Origin: Trichoplax adhaerens
Lineage: Eukaryota; Placozoa; Uniplacotomia; Trichoplacea; Trichoplacidae
NCBI RefSeq assembly: GCF_000150275.1
Contig: NW_002060946.1
Location: 3,757,035 to 3,821,034 of the forward strand
Direction: 5' to 3'
Length of the DNA: 64,000 bases
Positions 1-12,600 of the stretch are shown here, one piece after another. Position 1 is the first letter of the stretch, and each line of letters starts with the position of its first letter. The translations under genes were made by a program, and so were the position numbers. The notes under the pieces are model-generated. The model saw only the letters and a program-made list of their open reading frames with translations, did not search any database and was not told the DNA's origin.

Positions 1-396
1 GCTTTGATAACTATGTAGTTACTACAGTTGAGTATCATTTATTTGATGATGTCAATATTTTACATGACGCTAGCAGCGATCACCAAGTAGTTCATTCAGG
101 GGCTTCCTAATTACAGTAATTAAACTAGAAACTATCAAGCTACAACAATAACATTGACCATTTACAGTAAATGTACAATTGTCATAAGATGAAAACGTAA
201 CAAGGTAAAAAACTAAAGTAAGAAAATACAAGACTGGAGATCAAGATCTTAAATTCATCATGATGATAATAATAATATCTAGGAAGGGTACTGTATAATA
301 AATAGATAATGATATGGTGGTAATTATTCTGATAACTGTATACTATACTGTGGTACAGTACAGTATACCGGAGTTGATTTCGGTTGAATTACTCAC
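1..396 (-). other. Likely intron of the partial gene at 397-432
   Basis: AT-rich sequence with stops in every frame. No exon is recognisable. If the exon at 397-432 is real, this is part of its first intron. A GTACAGTAC-like motif lies at 340-370. Confidence 0.3.
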
Positions 397-432
397 CTCA
401 ATTCTTTCATTAACCTCCTCAGCCGATGCCAT
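397..432 (-). CDS. Probable first coding exon of a gene leaving the window (roadblock-type dynein light chain?)
   Basis: On the minus strand an ATG at 432 opens a 12-codon exon reading MASAEEVNERIE, followed at once by a consensus donor GTGAGT (396-391). The pattern M-A-x-x-E-E-x-x-x-R-I resembles the amino end of roadblock/LC7 dynein light chains, small dimeric subunits that join dynein intermediate chains to cargo. That identity rests on a dozen residues and is a guess. No second exon is visible in 1-396, so the first intron would exceed 390 bp and the rest of the gene lies to the left. The palindrome-rich block beginning near 760 would be its upstream region. Confidence 0.35.
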
Positions 433-914
433 GGCTGGGTTTTGAGACGTGGACGGTAAATAAGCCTTGAGTATTTCAATGCCAACTGATAATAACTGTG
501 GAAAAGCTTGAGATAATATACCTAACCGTTGAAACCAGCCTTTTCTTCGTCTCTATGATACTATATATATATTATTTACTTGAACACTACTATATTAGTA
601 CCGTAATGGAAATTCAAAATTTTTACGCCCAACTCAGCAGGAAAGTTTCTTCACGGGGCATTTACAGTACTGTCCGTTTAATTCACTTTCGTACACCGCG
701 CATGTTATACTAAAACTGAGAATGAGTAACGTGTTTTGAGTAGGCAAATAAATGGCAGAGTCTACAGTAATACGTACTGTACTGTACTGTGTGAAGGCTG
801 AATGGCTCATGTACTGTACAGTACTGTACAGTACGTTATCAGACTTCAGTTCTAACTGCGCCTTGTTCAACCTTTCACTGTACTGTACTGTACCAGAGAG
901 CGTACTGTATGGGT

Positions 915-949
915 GCGTCCTGTACTGTACAGTGTACAGTACAGGACGC
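915..949. repeat. Perfect inverted repeat, 16 bp arms, 3 nt spacer
   Basis: The left arm starts GCGTCCTGTACTGTAC and the right arm is its exact complement. The only non-palindromic bases are the central AGT. It would extrude as a cruciform in DNA or fold as a hairpin in RNA. The outer GCGTCC/GGACGC bases are not part of the common core of this repeat family. Confidence 0.9.
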
Positions 950-1494
950 TGTAACATTTTTATTCTTTTTTATGTATTCTGGGTTTTCTCCTTCCTTTGA
1001 TCTCTGAATTGCGAATTCTGAATAATACTGTACAGTACTGCAGCACAGGGAGCGTTTTAGCTAAGACCAGAAATGTACGGTTTACAGCACCGTTTACTTC
1101 ACGGCTGCAGTTTCCTCATACAGCCCGTACATAGCATCTTACTTCAATCGATGTAACCAGGCGTATATCAAAATTGCCTCTTATTAGCCGCCCTATCTGC
1201 GAGTATTGGCAAACCCACATAGGACATTAGTCTGCAAATTCATACATACTGTACAGTACTGTACAGTACAGTATGTTACGGATTCAAATAAATAACTTAC
1301 TTTTAATACAGTATACTGTATATTTATAATATATATTTGACCGTGACGTATCTATTATACCGTAACAGCGCGATACACGTCCACTCGTACAATCGCATTA
1401 ATATGATTTGATATCACAATGACACGATACTTGTACAGTACTGTACTAAGTCCTGTGACCATCATGTATTGTACAGCACTGTCATCACAAGACT

Positions 1495-1533
1495 GAACTC
1501 GATACAGTACTGTACAGTGTACAGTACGAGTTC
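1495..1533. repeat. Near-palindrome with GAACTCG outer arms
   Basis: A 39 nt quasi-palindrome: GAACTCG at the left and CGAGTTC at the right enclose GTACTGTAC and GTACAGTAC halves, with a small asymmetry in the left arm. The core is shared with 915-949 but the outer arms are different. Confidence 0.85.
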
Positions 1534-2392
1534 AGCCATGGACTAGTACTGTGTACTGTACTGTACAGTGTACAGTACTGTACAGTAGATGCACCCTTAC
1601 AGTATTTTTAATTTACTATGCACAGTACAGTACTGTACGCATGTAGAAGAATGTACTGTACACTACTACAGTATAGTGAGTACAGAAAATGGTTGCCAAG
1701 GTAAAACCCGTAAAGATCATCATCATGCAACTAGTTGCCAACGAGGCAACCACCACTAGTAGAAGCTGGAGAAAGAAGAAAATCAGACCCAGCCTAAAGA
1801 ATAAAATAAAAAATGAACGTATACGCTACAGACTTAAACTAAGAATAGTATTCATCATTTCTATGGTCAGTAGTACGTATCAACTCATTTTTCACACTAC
1901 TGTAGCAATCCATAAATAAATGAAATTAGCTTCCGCATAATGCTATCAAAGATCGAGCAGTGGAATCGTGGATTACATCCACATCGATGAAAGCAGGGAC
2001 GACTGTATTGTATTCATTCACCCGCCAAGTTGTGCTTGCTTTGGTCTACCCGCAAATTTGATCTACGTCACTGTAGGCGTAAACATGTTATGATACTGTA
2101 CATTACTGTATCAGGGCTGTTTTCCCACAAAAACGACACGAGCACATTGTTGATCAAAATAATGAATTTTTCATGAAAAAAAAGGCGCCTACTTTGCCTG
2201 GTGTTTGATGCTACCATGCCGTAGTAGGAAACGAGTCCAAAATCGAGATGGGTTAACCTACTGTATTCTCCCCTTTCTACTGTCGTCCATGTCTACGCAT
2301 GTGTACATTCAAATTGGGAATGGATTGGAAATTTCCAGGCACCTGATTGGTGGATGAATATCCATGTCGATCACTAACACATTACGGTACCA

Positions 2393-2410
2393 GGGTACAG
2401 TACTGTACCC
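2393..2410. repeat. 18 bp perfect palindrome GGGTACAGTACTGTACCC
   Basis: The sequence is its own exact reverse complement, with no spacer. It lies about 350 bp upstream of the H2A.Z start codon, in the same palindrome-rich spacer. Confidence 0.9.
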
Positions 2411-2620
2411 CGGGTACAAGCGTACAGTACATTACTGTCATGGAGGTCGAGTAGGAAAAAGGAGTCATGTTGAGGAGTAGACTGTCCAATACATGGCTGT
2501 CAAGTACAGCATACAGTATAAGGCATTGCCTTGTTCTCCACCACGCTAACCACAATCCAATTCATAGCGTACGGTACGCCTACCGGTACCGTACCGTGCT
2601 GCACTCCACGCATAGTAAAG

Positions 2621-2628
2621 GTATAAAA
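2621..2628 (+). promoter_or_regulatory. TATA-like element upstream of H2A.Z
   Basis: A TATAAAAA string lies about 140 bp before the H2A.Z start codon. The position suits a core promoter with a short 5' leader. In a genome this AT-rich a chance match is quite possible. Confidence 0.3.
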
Positions 2629-2761
2629 AATCAAGACCACGACCAGTGTTATGATTTTTTTCAGTTGATCGATTTGAAGTTTCGGTTGGCGCGTAAATTC
2701 AACTCTTTTATCCTATACTAAGCTATTACGCTTGATTTTAGCAACCATTCCTTAAGCAAAA

Positions 2762-4864
2762 ATGGTAATGGAATACTTGATTTCTCATTTTAGGATTGTA
2801 CTTGTATTTTTTTCTTAAAGAGAATATCTTGCTGACAGATTGTAGTTTATTTTACAACTAAGTTTTGTAAATTCAATTGCGAGTGGAAAAAAATATTGAA
2901 CGGTTTTGTATCAATCAACATTTTGCCCGCCTTTTTCCATTGACCACTCATGTCTTCTTTTAGGCTGGAGGCAAGGCCGGTAAAGATTCCAAGACTAAAG
3001 CTAAGGCAGTTTCTAGGTCCGCTAGAGCTGGTCTACAGGTAAGAGAAACTCTTTGACTTACTCTGTTATCATTCTATCTTGCTAGTAATGCTCAAGGTAG
3101 ACTAGTAGTGTTAAAAAAAAAGTTGGCACAAATTGATTTCAACTTCAGTTCACTTTCCTGACGTATGGGTTCAAAACGCAATTGCGTTCAATAACGCCAA
3201 GCGATATACACTTGGATAGAAGGCGATTTCTCCAATAGAGGATAACTCTGTTTTCGGAAATAGCGTTTTCATATTATTTTAGACCTAATTCGGTTTTTTT
3301 TAGAGGGAATAAAGTAGAGATATACCCTATCGACTTATTGTACATTAAGATGAAATGATTTACCTTTGAATGAGTGTCATGTACGCTGAGAAAAAAAATT
3401 GCATTTAGCGCCCTCATGCAATGACTGTGTCTTGATTTTTTGGATTTTTGGATTTTCTAGTTCCCTGTTGGTCGTATCCACAGGCATTTGAAGAACCGCA
3501 CAACTTCCCATGGACGTGTTGGTGCTACTGCTGCTGTTTACAGTGCTGCTATTTTGGAGTACTTGACCGCTGAAGTAAGTTAATTCTGTTTTTTTCCCCC
3601 CCCCCCCCCAAAAAAAAATTAAGCAGTGACCGCTATCTTCTAAATGCGAATTTATTCTCAAGATATTCATTACACACTACTAGTAATTCATTTAAGTACA
3701 GCATACATTGCCCGATACTACCTTTATATTGACAACTATAAACTATAGTGCGCTGTAAGTTCCAGTACGCGCGTAAATTTTGATGTTACGATGAATAGGT
3801 TAGCCGCCATCACAATCAAGACGTTATACTGAGTAAAAAATGTATTTAATCCAGTAGCTTTAAATGCTGGTAACAATCTTTAAAAGTAGATAAACCCTAC
3901 TTTATTCTCTTTACTAAACATTCATGCTGCGCTCTTTCATCAAGTTACTCTTCTCAATTTGTTCTAACTATCAAAAATCGAATTTTCGACTATATTTTGA
4001 ATGGCATAATAATCAGTAGTTTTGATTAGAAATGGTCTTCTAATCTTAGACGTATATGTAAACACGATCGGTACATAACACTTTTACCAAAAGAGAATGT
4101 ATTGATACAACTAGTGTGAACACTGAACGCCGACTTTGTGAATAATTTGCGGCCTATGAATTTACAATATCCCTTTAATACTGTAGATTCATAATATTTC
4201 TCAATTCGTATTTAGTGACTACTAGCATCAATTCTTCTAAGCCTCCAACAAATTGAAAATAAAGAACTGTAATATTGTGCAGACGTAGATCGTTTATTTA
4301 ATTGACAGTTAAATAAAAAAATACTGCAATATTAGCAATATAACAAAGTACAGCCTAGGTGTATGGCCACGATACAATGCAGTACCTATACTCTACTTAA
4401 AGAAATGTGACAAGTCTATAACGCGCTATTTATAGTTACTATACGTACATTCATGTACATCTTAGTATTTCAATTATACAGTGTCATTTTGATACCCTGA
4501 CCATTCCAATTTTATATCCTTTAGGTTCTAGAGTTGGCAGGTAATGCTTCCAAAGATTTGAAAGTAAAACGTATCACGCCTCGCCATCTCCAATTAGCTA
4601 TTCGTGGTGATGAAGAATTGGATTCACTGATCAAAGCTACCATTGCTGGTGGTGGTAAGTTTTATGTTTAATACTTGTATCAATACAATAAAAAGTTTAT
4701 CGTATGTAGAGCTAACAAAATAACAATTATCTATAGATTTGGAATCAAATTTCAGTTTCTTGATAATACGAAATATTAAATACGATATTGTTTGTTATAT
4801 AGGTGTTATCCCACACATCCACAAGAGTCTGATTGGTAAAAAAGGAGCTAACAAACCTAATTAA
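2762..4864 (+). CDS. H2AZ1: Histone variant H2A.Z
   Basis: Five exons: 2762-2764, 2964-3038, 3461-3574, 4525-4654, 4803-4864. They join in frame to a 127-residue protein, the usual H2A.Z length. H2A.Z replaces H2A in nucleosomes at promoters, is loaded by SWR1/SRCAP-type remodellers, and forms the extended acidic patch. Visible landmarks are the AGGKAGKD amino tail, [11 protein letters not shown], the [20 protein letters not shown] core, and the variant-specific [21 protein letters not shown] and [15 protein letters not shown] stretches. Exon 1 supplies only the ATG, directly followed by the donor GTAATG; every other junction is GT-AG and keeps phase. The carboxyl end GANKPN differs slightly from the familiar GAQKQV. 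Intron 3 begins with adjoining T, C and A homopolymers. The gene is convergent with TRAPPC8. Confidence 0.96.
3589..3618. repeat. T-C-A homopolymer junction in an H2A.Z intron
   Basis: About 7 T, 14 C and 9 A follow one another just inside the third intron of H2A.Z. The C run gives a G run on the other strand. Its length is likely to vary between individuals or sequencing platforms. Confidence 0.85.
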
Positions 4865-6612
4865 AGCGATAGCTTTTATCGTAATACTGTATGCTGTGAA
4901 TTTAGCCAATTCTATTAGTTTTTACCTCTTCTATACCTCGAATTCCCTTACAAGTGGTATATTACACCTATATTCATGTGCAGTTTGTACAAAACTATCC
5001 CTCTCTGGCCTAGAGTGTTGGATGTTAGTTTAGCACTAATAGGTAGAATATAGTAGCTATCTACGTACAATTTATTTGTGTACTTGGCAAATTTCTGCAT
5101 CTTCTGTTACCTTGTATTTAAATTCGTTTCAGTATGTTATCTCTACTACATTTATCATTCGTTACATAATGCGATACTGTCAGACTTCGCCAAATGAAAA
5201 TCGATAGGCATTAACAGTTAACTAATTAATTAACGAGACTGTAATAAAGTCTTAATTAAACTAAACCAAACTGTTGATGGGCAGCAGTAATACGGTTAAT
5301 TCAGTAGATGATGCCTATTAACTGTGATTCTTATTTAGAAGATAATAAATGCGATTCTATAAGCTTTTAAAATACCACATGACTTTGTTTTCTTTCGATG
5401 CGAACAATGTCATACATAATGAGGCTTCTTAACAACACGCATAATGCACTATTCGCTTCATCTGATTGGCATTACCAAATTACCATTCATTAGTTTAATT
5501 ATATCAGATATTCAGCGGAAATTGTACTGGTGCTTTGGTAGCAGTTTCAATATACAATAACCACACAGTAATTGTTAGGTTAGATATGAAAAATGTTTTT
5601 AAGTGCCATTCCAGAAATTACTTTAATTCATTCTTAGCAGTTATTATTAGCGTAGCGCCAACTTCAGTCTACGCTCTGTGAAGTGCAAATCTTTGAGGAA
5701 CACAGTAAGGTTGTCTTATTCACTTTTGTATTCTCTTAACAATTGTAAAATTTTGTAAATCAACGATTACGAGACTATGACTACATAGTACAGGACAGTC
5801 TTTAGGCCATAATTAATTTAATTAACTGAAAGACAATCATGCGTACAGTATATTTTTTCTAATTTTTAATCGTGGTTGATGGAAAGCTATAGTTAAAAAT
5901 TTGAAAACATTCTGTATATGTGTTTACAAATTGATTAGCTAGCTATTCATACATGTAAACATTTGCCATTATTAATGTACAAGGCATTTGTATACGAACA
6001 TTGTGTATAACAGATGAATTATGCACACTTGTTACTACTAATTTATGCTAATTATATACGCCGTGAATTAAAAGTGACAGCTTCAATGCTTAACAAAATA
6101 TACTCATATCGATATCGTTATCATAGTAGTGATGTATAATTGATACCGTAGTTTCTGTAGTGGAATTAAAATTTATTGTCATACAAAAAGTAAAACAGAT
6201 TGCTATTAGTTACATTGCTGAGAATATTCATAAGATACCGTACTAACTTATTGTAGAAATTTGTTTCTAACTTAAAAAAGATTTAGACCATGAATATCCT
6301 TGTTGGATATAACCAACAAGTTTATAATAGAAATTCATTTCGATCGATTATATTCATTGTTATAAGCGAAAATTTTACAAAATTTATCACAATGTAATAA
6401 TTTTCAAATAAATTATGCGAGGTATATTTGGTAACAAAGCCAGTACATATAAGAAACAGTGATAGATCAGTGAATAGCTATCAGTTGTTACTAAGCTAAT
6501 ATGACACTACATTTACAGTGCCCTACATCTCTTATATGTGACATATTTTTATAAAATAATATCCCAAAATTTTTAAAGCCTATGTAAAACAAAAAAATGC
6601 CAAATTTTCGAT
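4865..6612. other. Spacer between convergent H2A.Z and TRAPPC8
   Basis: About 1.75 kb of AT-rich sequence with no coding signal I can support. It should hold both 3' untranslated ends; AATAAA-type strings occur at about 5243 and 5342. Confidence 0.6.
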
Positions 6613-9600
6613 TTAATCTTCGTCATTAGTATCGTCGGCAATATCATATATTGTATCATCTAGTTCAAATGAGTCCTGCTTTGTGCTATTTAAAACAATA
6701 TAACTATCAGCACATGGGTATTGTTCTACCATATTTGAACGTATTTTCTTTGTATCTTCACATTCGTCTCTATGAAGTGCAGCATATACTTGTAATTCAT
6801 TTAAGTTATAAACGTTACAAACACAAAAGCTAGCCATTAGCGATAAACATATTTGATCCTTAGCCTCTAGTCGGCGCTTGTACGCTGTGTTGCCGACCCA
6901 GGTAAAGCTAGCTGTTAGACCAAAAGCTGTTGCTGCATCTCCAATTATAGTGTTTAAATTTTCTTCGGATTTTGATTTAGTTGAACTAAATTTTAAGACA
7001 TGAAAAATAAGTATGTATACTCTTGGGCCAGTCAACACTATAATGTATATACGACATAAATTATATCGAACTAACGTCTTATCCTTAGCTTTCGCTAAAT
7101 TAATAAAGATATCCAGCGGCTCATCTCTACAATTTTGCAATATTAAGGTCACAGGGATAATACATAGCCTAATAAAAATCAATCACTACATTTCAGAATA
7201 TCCATTACTACGATACATGATGGCAAATAAGCAACGTTATGTAGTTGTATTGATATACCCTCACTACATATCTATTATACCTTTTATTATGAAAGTCATG
7301 GTATACACTGGAAGGATGACGAAGTTTATATTTGACCATTCTTTTGCGGAATTCATCCGCACTTTTAACTGACGGAGGGGTAGACGGCGCTAAATGTGCT
7401 GGGAGTGGTGGTCGACCAGGTGGCTATTCAGATAAAAGAAATCTTATAAGTTCAATCACTTTTTTAATAGTAATATCGCATTGAATCAACCTACTTTACT
7501 GCCTGGCTTTGGTTTTTCCATACTTCCAGTTGCTATTCGCTTACGCTTTTCAGGTTCTTTTTGATTTACTGCCTCCTGTTTCGGCTTATCTTTATCATCA
7601 TTTAGTGGTATAATGGTAGTTACAGGCACATGATGCTGACCAGTGATGGTTCGTCGAATACCGTCTACTTCGATATCAGACTTTAAATAGAATATAATGC
7701 TATAATAAAATCTGGCATAATGTAATTTGCATAACAAGCGTAGATAAAGTAAATTTACCTCCCAAATTATGACTAAACCTAGTCGTATGTCAAATTTTTT
7801 TGACATTCTGCGACTACCAGTACCGGCTAATAATTTTTCGTTTTGATTAAACGATTTAACGGAAGGCTTATTAATATTCGGCATCAATGCATACCAACAT
7901 CCAGAACGGAAGAAGAAATCGCTACATGGAGTAGACGAACTGTCCAACTTTAAAGATAAGAACATGCATGATATTATTGTAGCTGATAGTAATCAATAAA
8001 ATTTCCGAAAATTTAGTTCGAATTAGAGTAATAAACCTACCTCGATATCATCTTTTAAAGATATGTTACTAAATAGGACCTGAATATCTTGGCAATCTTC
8101 ATCATCAATAAAGCCTATTAAGATTATACAATATGTGTAAATATGTCAACTAATGCTACTTGATGCGTATTTTCAATTATCGAATCTAGTTAAACATTTT
8201 TACCGTACCAGGATTCGAATTACGAGCTTTAAAGCATAATAGTACTTTCTCTTTGGGAGTCACTGTGATATCTATTAAATTAACATATCATATAAACAAT
8301 GTTTCAGCGGCATAGAAAGTCATTTTATATTCGCTAGCTATACTGTACTAGCACTTATGAAATACTGAGATACCACAATTTATTATTAATTCAGCTACCT
8401 TTATGATATGGCTGAATAGGGTAAATTGTCCAGTGGGGGCTTACAGATGATACTTGCATGATTCGGAAACTAAGCATTGTTGACTTTACACGCTGTAACT
8501 ACAGTCATTCATATTAGTAAATTAAACATCTTTAATTAAATTCTTGAAAGTTATTAAAAATGTATACCTACCTGGTATAAATTTTCAATATTCAACGATA
8601 CAATAGCCTGATTGAGATCAATTCTAAAGTAGAGATTACAACAGTTATAGCCAATGATTTTATTTTCTTGAATATTGAAAAAGATACTTCAAAAATAACC
8701 TGTCACTGACGCCAAGTTCATTTTCAGTATCGCCTTGGTAAGTGTTGCAGGCACTGGCCGTAATATTTAACGAAGAAGATATACTAACTAATGACACATG
8801 CTTAAGTATCCGATACCTAGTGCGATACATTTATGAAATCAGTCAAAAAAGTTTTGAAAAGCAAGCATTATAAACATTTACAATTGTAAATTACCCTAGT
8901 CGAGGATGGGGCTCTAACGGCTCATAGTAAAACAAAAAGTCTATTTCCTGAACCCCTGGAATAGCACTTCCTATAATCCATAACGGTAATTTTACCGAAC
9001 ATCCAGAAACCAATTTTGATTCTGGTAATGGGACTGCGATCACGTTAGTAATCTTTTTAGCTTTATTATGGCGAGTATGATATTTTATAACCGGAACTTT
9101 ACTGTAAACGGTATCATTTTCCGACCAGTTATCTGGCTTATCGTCGCTAAAAGAGAATAATTCCGGGTATGATGAGGCAACATATAGATTATGTAAAGGA
9201 CCACTACCAGTGTTGCAAAGCTCTACTGTGACTTGTTGAATTTCTCCACAAAGTAATCTCGATGGAAAGTTACAGAAGCTAACCTAGAGTTATTTACTGA
9301 GTTATTAGAAATAATTATAAAATCCTTAAGAATAATTTACATATATTACCTCCAATAACGGCGCTGGAGCAACAACATTAAGATGTAATCGATTATCTGT
9401 TGCATAGACTACATTGAAGCGCTCATTCTCAGTATTATTTAGTCGATTGCCAACAGGCCTTAGTTCTTGCTTGCCACATACACCGACACTACCCGTCATA
9501 CGCTTTCCGGAACTGTCGAGTGCAAAAGAGTAATTGCTTAAGCGATATGTAATAGCACTAATTTCCAGCTCTCCAATCTTTAATGGACGAATGTACAGTT

Positions 9601-12600
9601 GAATCTGGGATATTAAAAATAGTATGTTAACATTGTGAAATATGGCTTTAAATAGCGGACAAATTACGTTTTAATTTACCGATTTTTCTTCGTTCTGAGC
9701 AAGCACAAAACTATCGATTACTTCGCTTTCAACAAAATTGTCATACTCCGTTGTATTCTAAATACCATTTACAATTCTTATTAATACTATTTCACCTAAT
9801 GATGTAAACAATCGAAAAGAGTTACCTCGTTACTGATAATTTTATTTTCTCCAAAAGTATCAGAATCGGTTTTACTAATGTGTCGCCAAATCAGTGTAAC
9901 ATCGCCAAGAAATAATGAAATTTTCAATGGGTTTTTGATAACAATTTCTACGACGATATATTCTGAATATGAAATGAAAGTAAGACTAAAGTAAATACAA
10001 ATTCGTAACGTTTTGCTTTGTACAGTATATTGTATATTCTATATTCATGAAAAAATAAATTTTATATTAAGCCAACCTCCCACAACTGCTGCTGGTTTAT
10101 AACTGTTGTTAGTTTTCGAGCTAAAAAGTTGAATACTTGGTCTAAAGTTTGCCAATGAATGTTTATCGCGCTTTGTTTTCCCAAATACTACAGCTTCTTC
10201 CAATGATGCCCAACTTTTAGCACGTAATGGATCAAAACGTTGAGTTAACGTTACCGATGATGCACGGACGATGTCGGTTTCATCTTTTCTATCTCCTAGA
10301 GTATGAGATGAAATTGATAAAAGTAATCAGATTCCTATGTGCATTTCAAACTTGAAAGCAACTAGTACTTAAGATGCATTGTAAGCCAATAAAAGCATAC
10401 GGACAAAAAAATTACCTTGTGTAATACATTCCTCTTTAGAGTTTGTCAATAAAACCCTTGTTGAATTTTGTATAATAATTGGAAGAGGAAGAATTGGAAG
10501 TGGTGCACGCGTAGGAGGTGCTTGTACATCAGGTACAAGGCTATTGAATTCATTATACTTTTCGACTTGTGTTAAGTATTGCTATTTGATAGAAATAGTG
10601 AGTTAATCGAAAGTTAATGACTTACAGAAAACAACTTTCGATCGTAAAAAACGCATCAATTAAGCAATAATATTATTGTAATGTACCTTATACACATTTA
10701 AAAACTCTCGTAGGAATAAATTTTGTTGATTTGCTGGTTGTAAACATTTATGACTAAATAAACTCCTAAATGCTTCAAGAGCATTGGACAGATCTCGAAG
10801 GGTATATGAATGTCGGCCAATGGTAAAATTGATATGATCCTAATAAATTATCAAGGGTAAGGGATTCAGCTATGGCATAAATTTACGAATCTTTTCCAGC
10901 CATTTACACATACAAGTATTGATCTATGTACGGTACCTCCGCTAGGTGCCATGCTTTCTTTTTATAGGTCTGTAAAGCCAACTTGTAACAACTCAAGGCA
11001 TGTGTTCTCTAAATTCGGAGGTAATACTATTAAGACAGATCAAGATCTACAAGAGATAAAATTAAAAGGTATGTATACTCACTTGGCCAGATTTACTGAA
11101 TCTATGACCAGCTAGAATTAAGTGAAAAGCACACTTTCTTTTCATGGGTGGTTTAGCTAGGTTAAAACAGTAGGCGGCTTGCTCTAGTAGAAGTGAACTA
11201 CGAAGATCGAAATCCTATCATAGAAACACACGTACGCAATTTATTATCTTACAAATCCAACTATTACAATTTAATAATAGTAATTGCAATCATACATCAT
11301 TAAGCATTACCTCACTAGTTACTCTTATATATGCTTGAGCTGCATCGTTATTCAATCCCTTAGCTTTCATAATTTCAGTACTTAGGAAAGTGCAACGTGT
11401 TGCATACAAAGGAAGTCTATGGCGAAAAGAATTTAATGCATTTCATTGTTACTATGGCTCTACATCGATGATATTATACATGCATGCATCCATAATAAAC
11501 TAGGTACAGTATCTTACTTGCAAGTACTTAGGTAAGTGCCTATAGCACTCTCCATGTAATGCATTGGATAAGGCTTTTGTGCAGAATTTAGCATAAAATT
11601 TGATACAGCCGCCATTTCCTGTTCAACATAATAGCCGTATCAACAAATTATCTTTCTGGCACGATTAAAGAGAATTTTTTTATTTTTTATTTTAACACGC
11701 TAGTTCATACCGCTACTCCAGCAAATTGCAGCCAAGCATGATCGGTATGGAATTCTTTTTTTGCAGAATGATAAAATGTATAGGCAAGATCGTAATGTTG
11801 GAGCAAAAACGCAAGATCAGCGAGACGTCTCATTTGCATTTCATGTGAATCACCAGCGTATCTATAATTAATCAATTAGTGAAATTAATATATTGCGCGA
11901 ATACTGTTGTCTAATTACGAATTGATAAGAAAAGGGTACATACGCTACTTCCGGTAGTCCAGACTGACTATTAGTACTTGCAGTTGGCTTGTTGCCACCA
12001 AACCACTTTTTCGTAACGCTAAAAAATTTACCATGTAATCCTTTCCGGGCATTGACCTAGTCAAAACGCGATGGACGTTAATAGCAAGTAGTATATATTT
12101 ATGAGTATTATCAATTTAGGATACGGTATGAATCTATTACCTGTTCATACAATGTTCGAAGCATGTATTCAAGATATGGGTATAAGCCTCTGACAATAAA
12201 ATCGTGTATAAAATTGCGCAGTCTATCATGATCACTTAAAGTTAAGCAGATTCCATATTTAGTTCTATCGGCATCCGCTGCTACTCCATCAAGTTGATAT
12301 TGATCACCAGCTAAATGCTCATTAGAATTGGTCATTTCACTGTCAGTGGACAGAGACGATCCCAATACTGAGAGAGTTGGCGGTCGCTTTAATTCTTTGA
12401 TTATTGGCGATTGCTTACCAGGTAGAATATTTGAATTAGAAGTATCAAGTGGTTCAAGTGACTATATTGAATCAAAATTAAAATTAATTAGGTTCATTAA
12501 TCACCTTGAAAAGGGAATTAAAAATTTAGTAAGACATTTTTTTCGACTTATGTAATCATCATTACCAGCTTATCATGCATATATTGACTCCATGGGTCAG

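Larger units (their letters stand above)
760..2620. repeat. Cluster of short GTAC-type palindromes (TACTGTAC / GTACAGTA family)
   Basis: The spacer between the partial gene and H2A.Z is packed with runs of TACTGTAC, GTACAGTAC and their overlaps, at about 771-835, 880-949, 1025-1040, 1246-1275, 1435-1450, 1503-1587, 1620-1640, 2393-2430 and 2570-2600. Several form perfect or near-perfect inverted repeats: 915-949 has 16 bp arms around a 3 nt spacer, 2393-2410 is an 18 bp perfect palindrome, and 1495-1533 is a near-palindrome with a unique outer arm GAACTCG. The open frames here (for example 752-1000 and its antisense partner) are simply palindromes read through and show no family similarity. 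Confidence 0.85.

Noticed and set aside
634-1000. Two overlapping open frames (107 and 82 codons) on opposite strands
   Set aside because: They are produced by palindromic TACTGTAC repeats, which read open on both strands as Y-S/T-V repeats. No family similarity and no splice structure.
1689-1919. 76-codon frame with a basic middle section
   Set aside because: Lys/Arg-rich but ends in AT-driven hydrophobic residues. No recognisable domain, no supporting promoter or intron structure.
6651-7372. Plus-strand frames across the TRAPPC8 3' end
   Set aside because: Antisense to conserved TRAPPC8 exons. The minus strand carries the family motifs.
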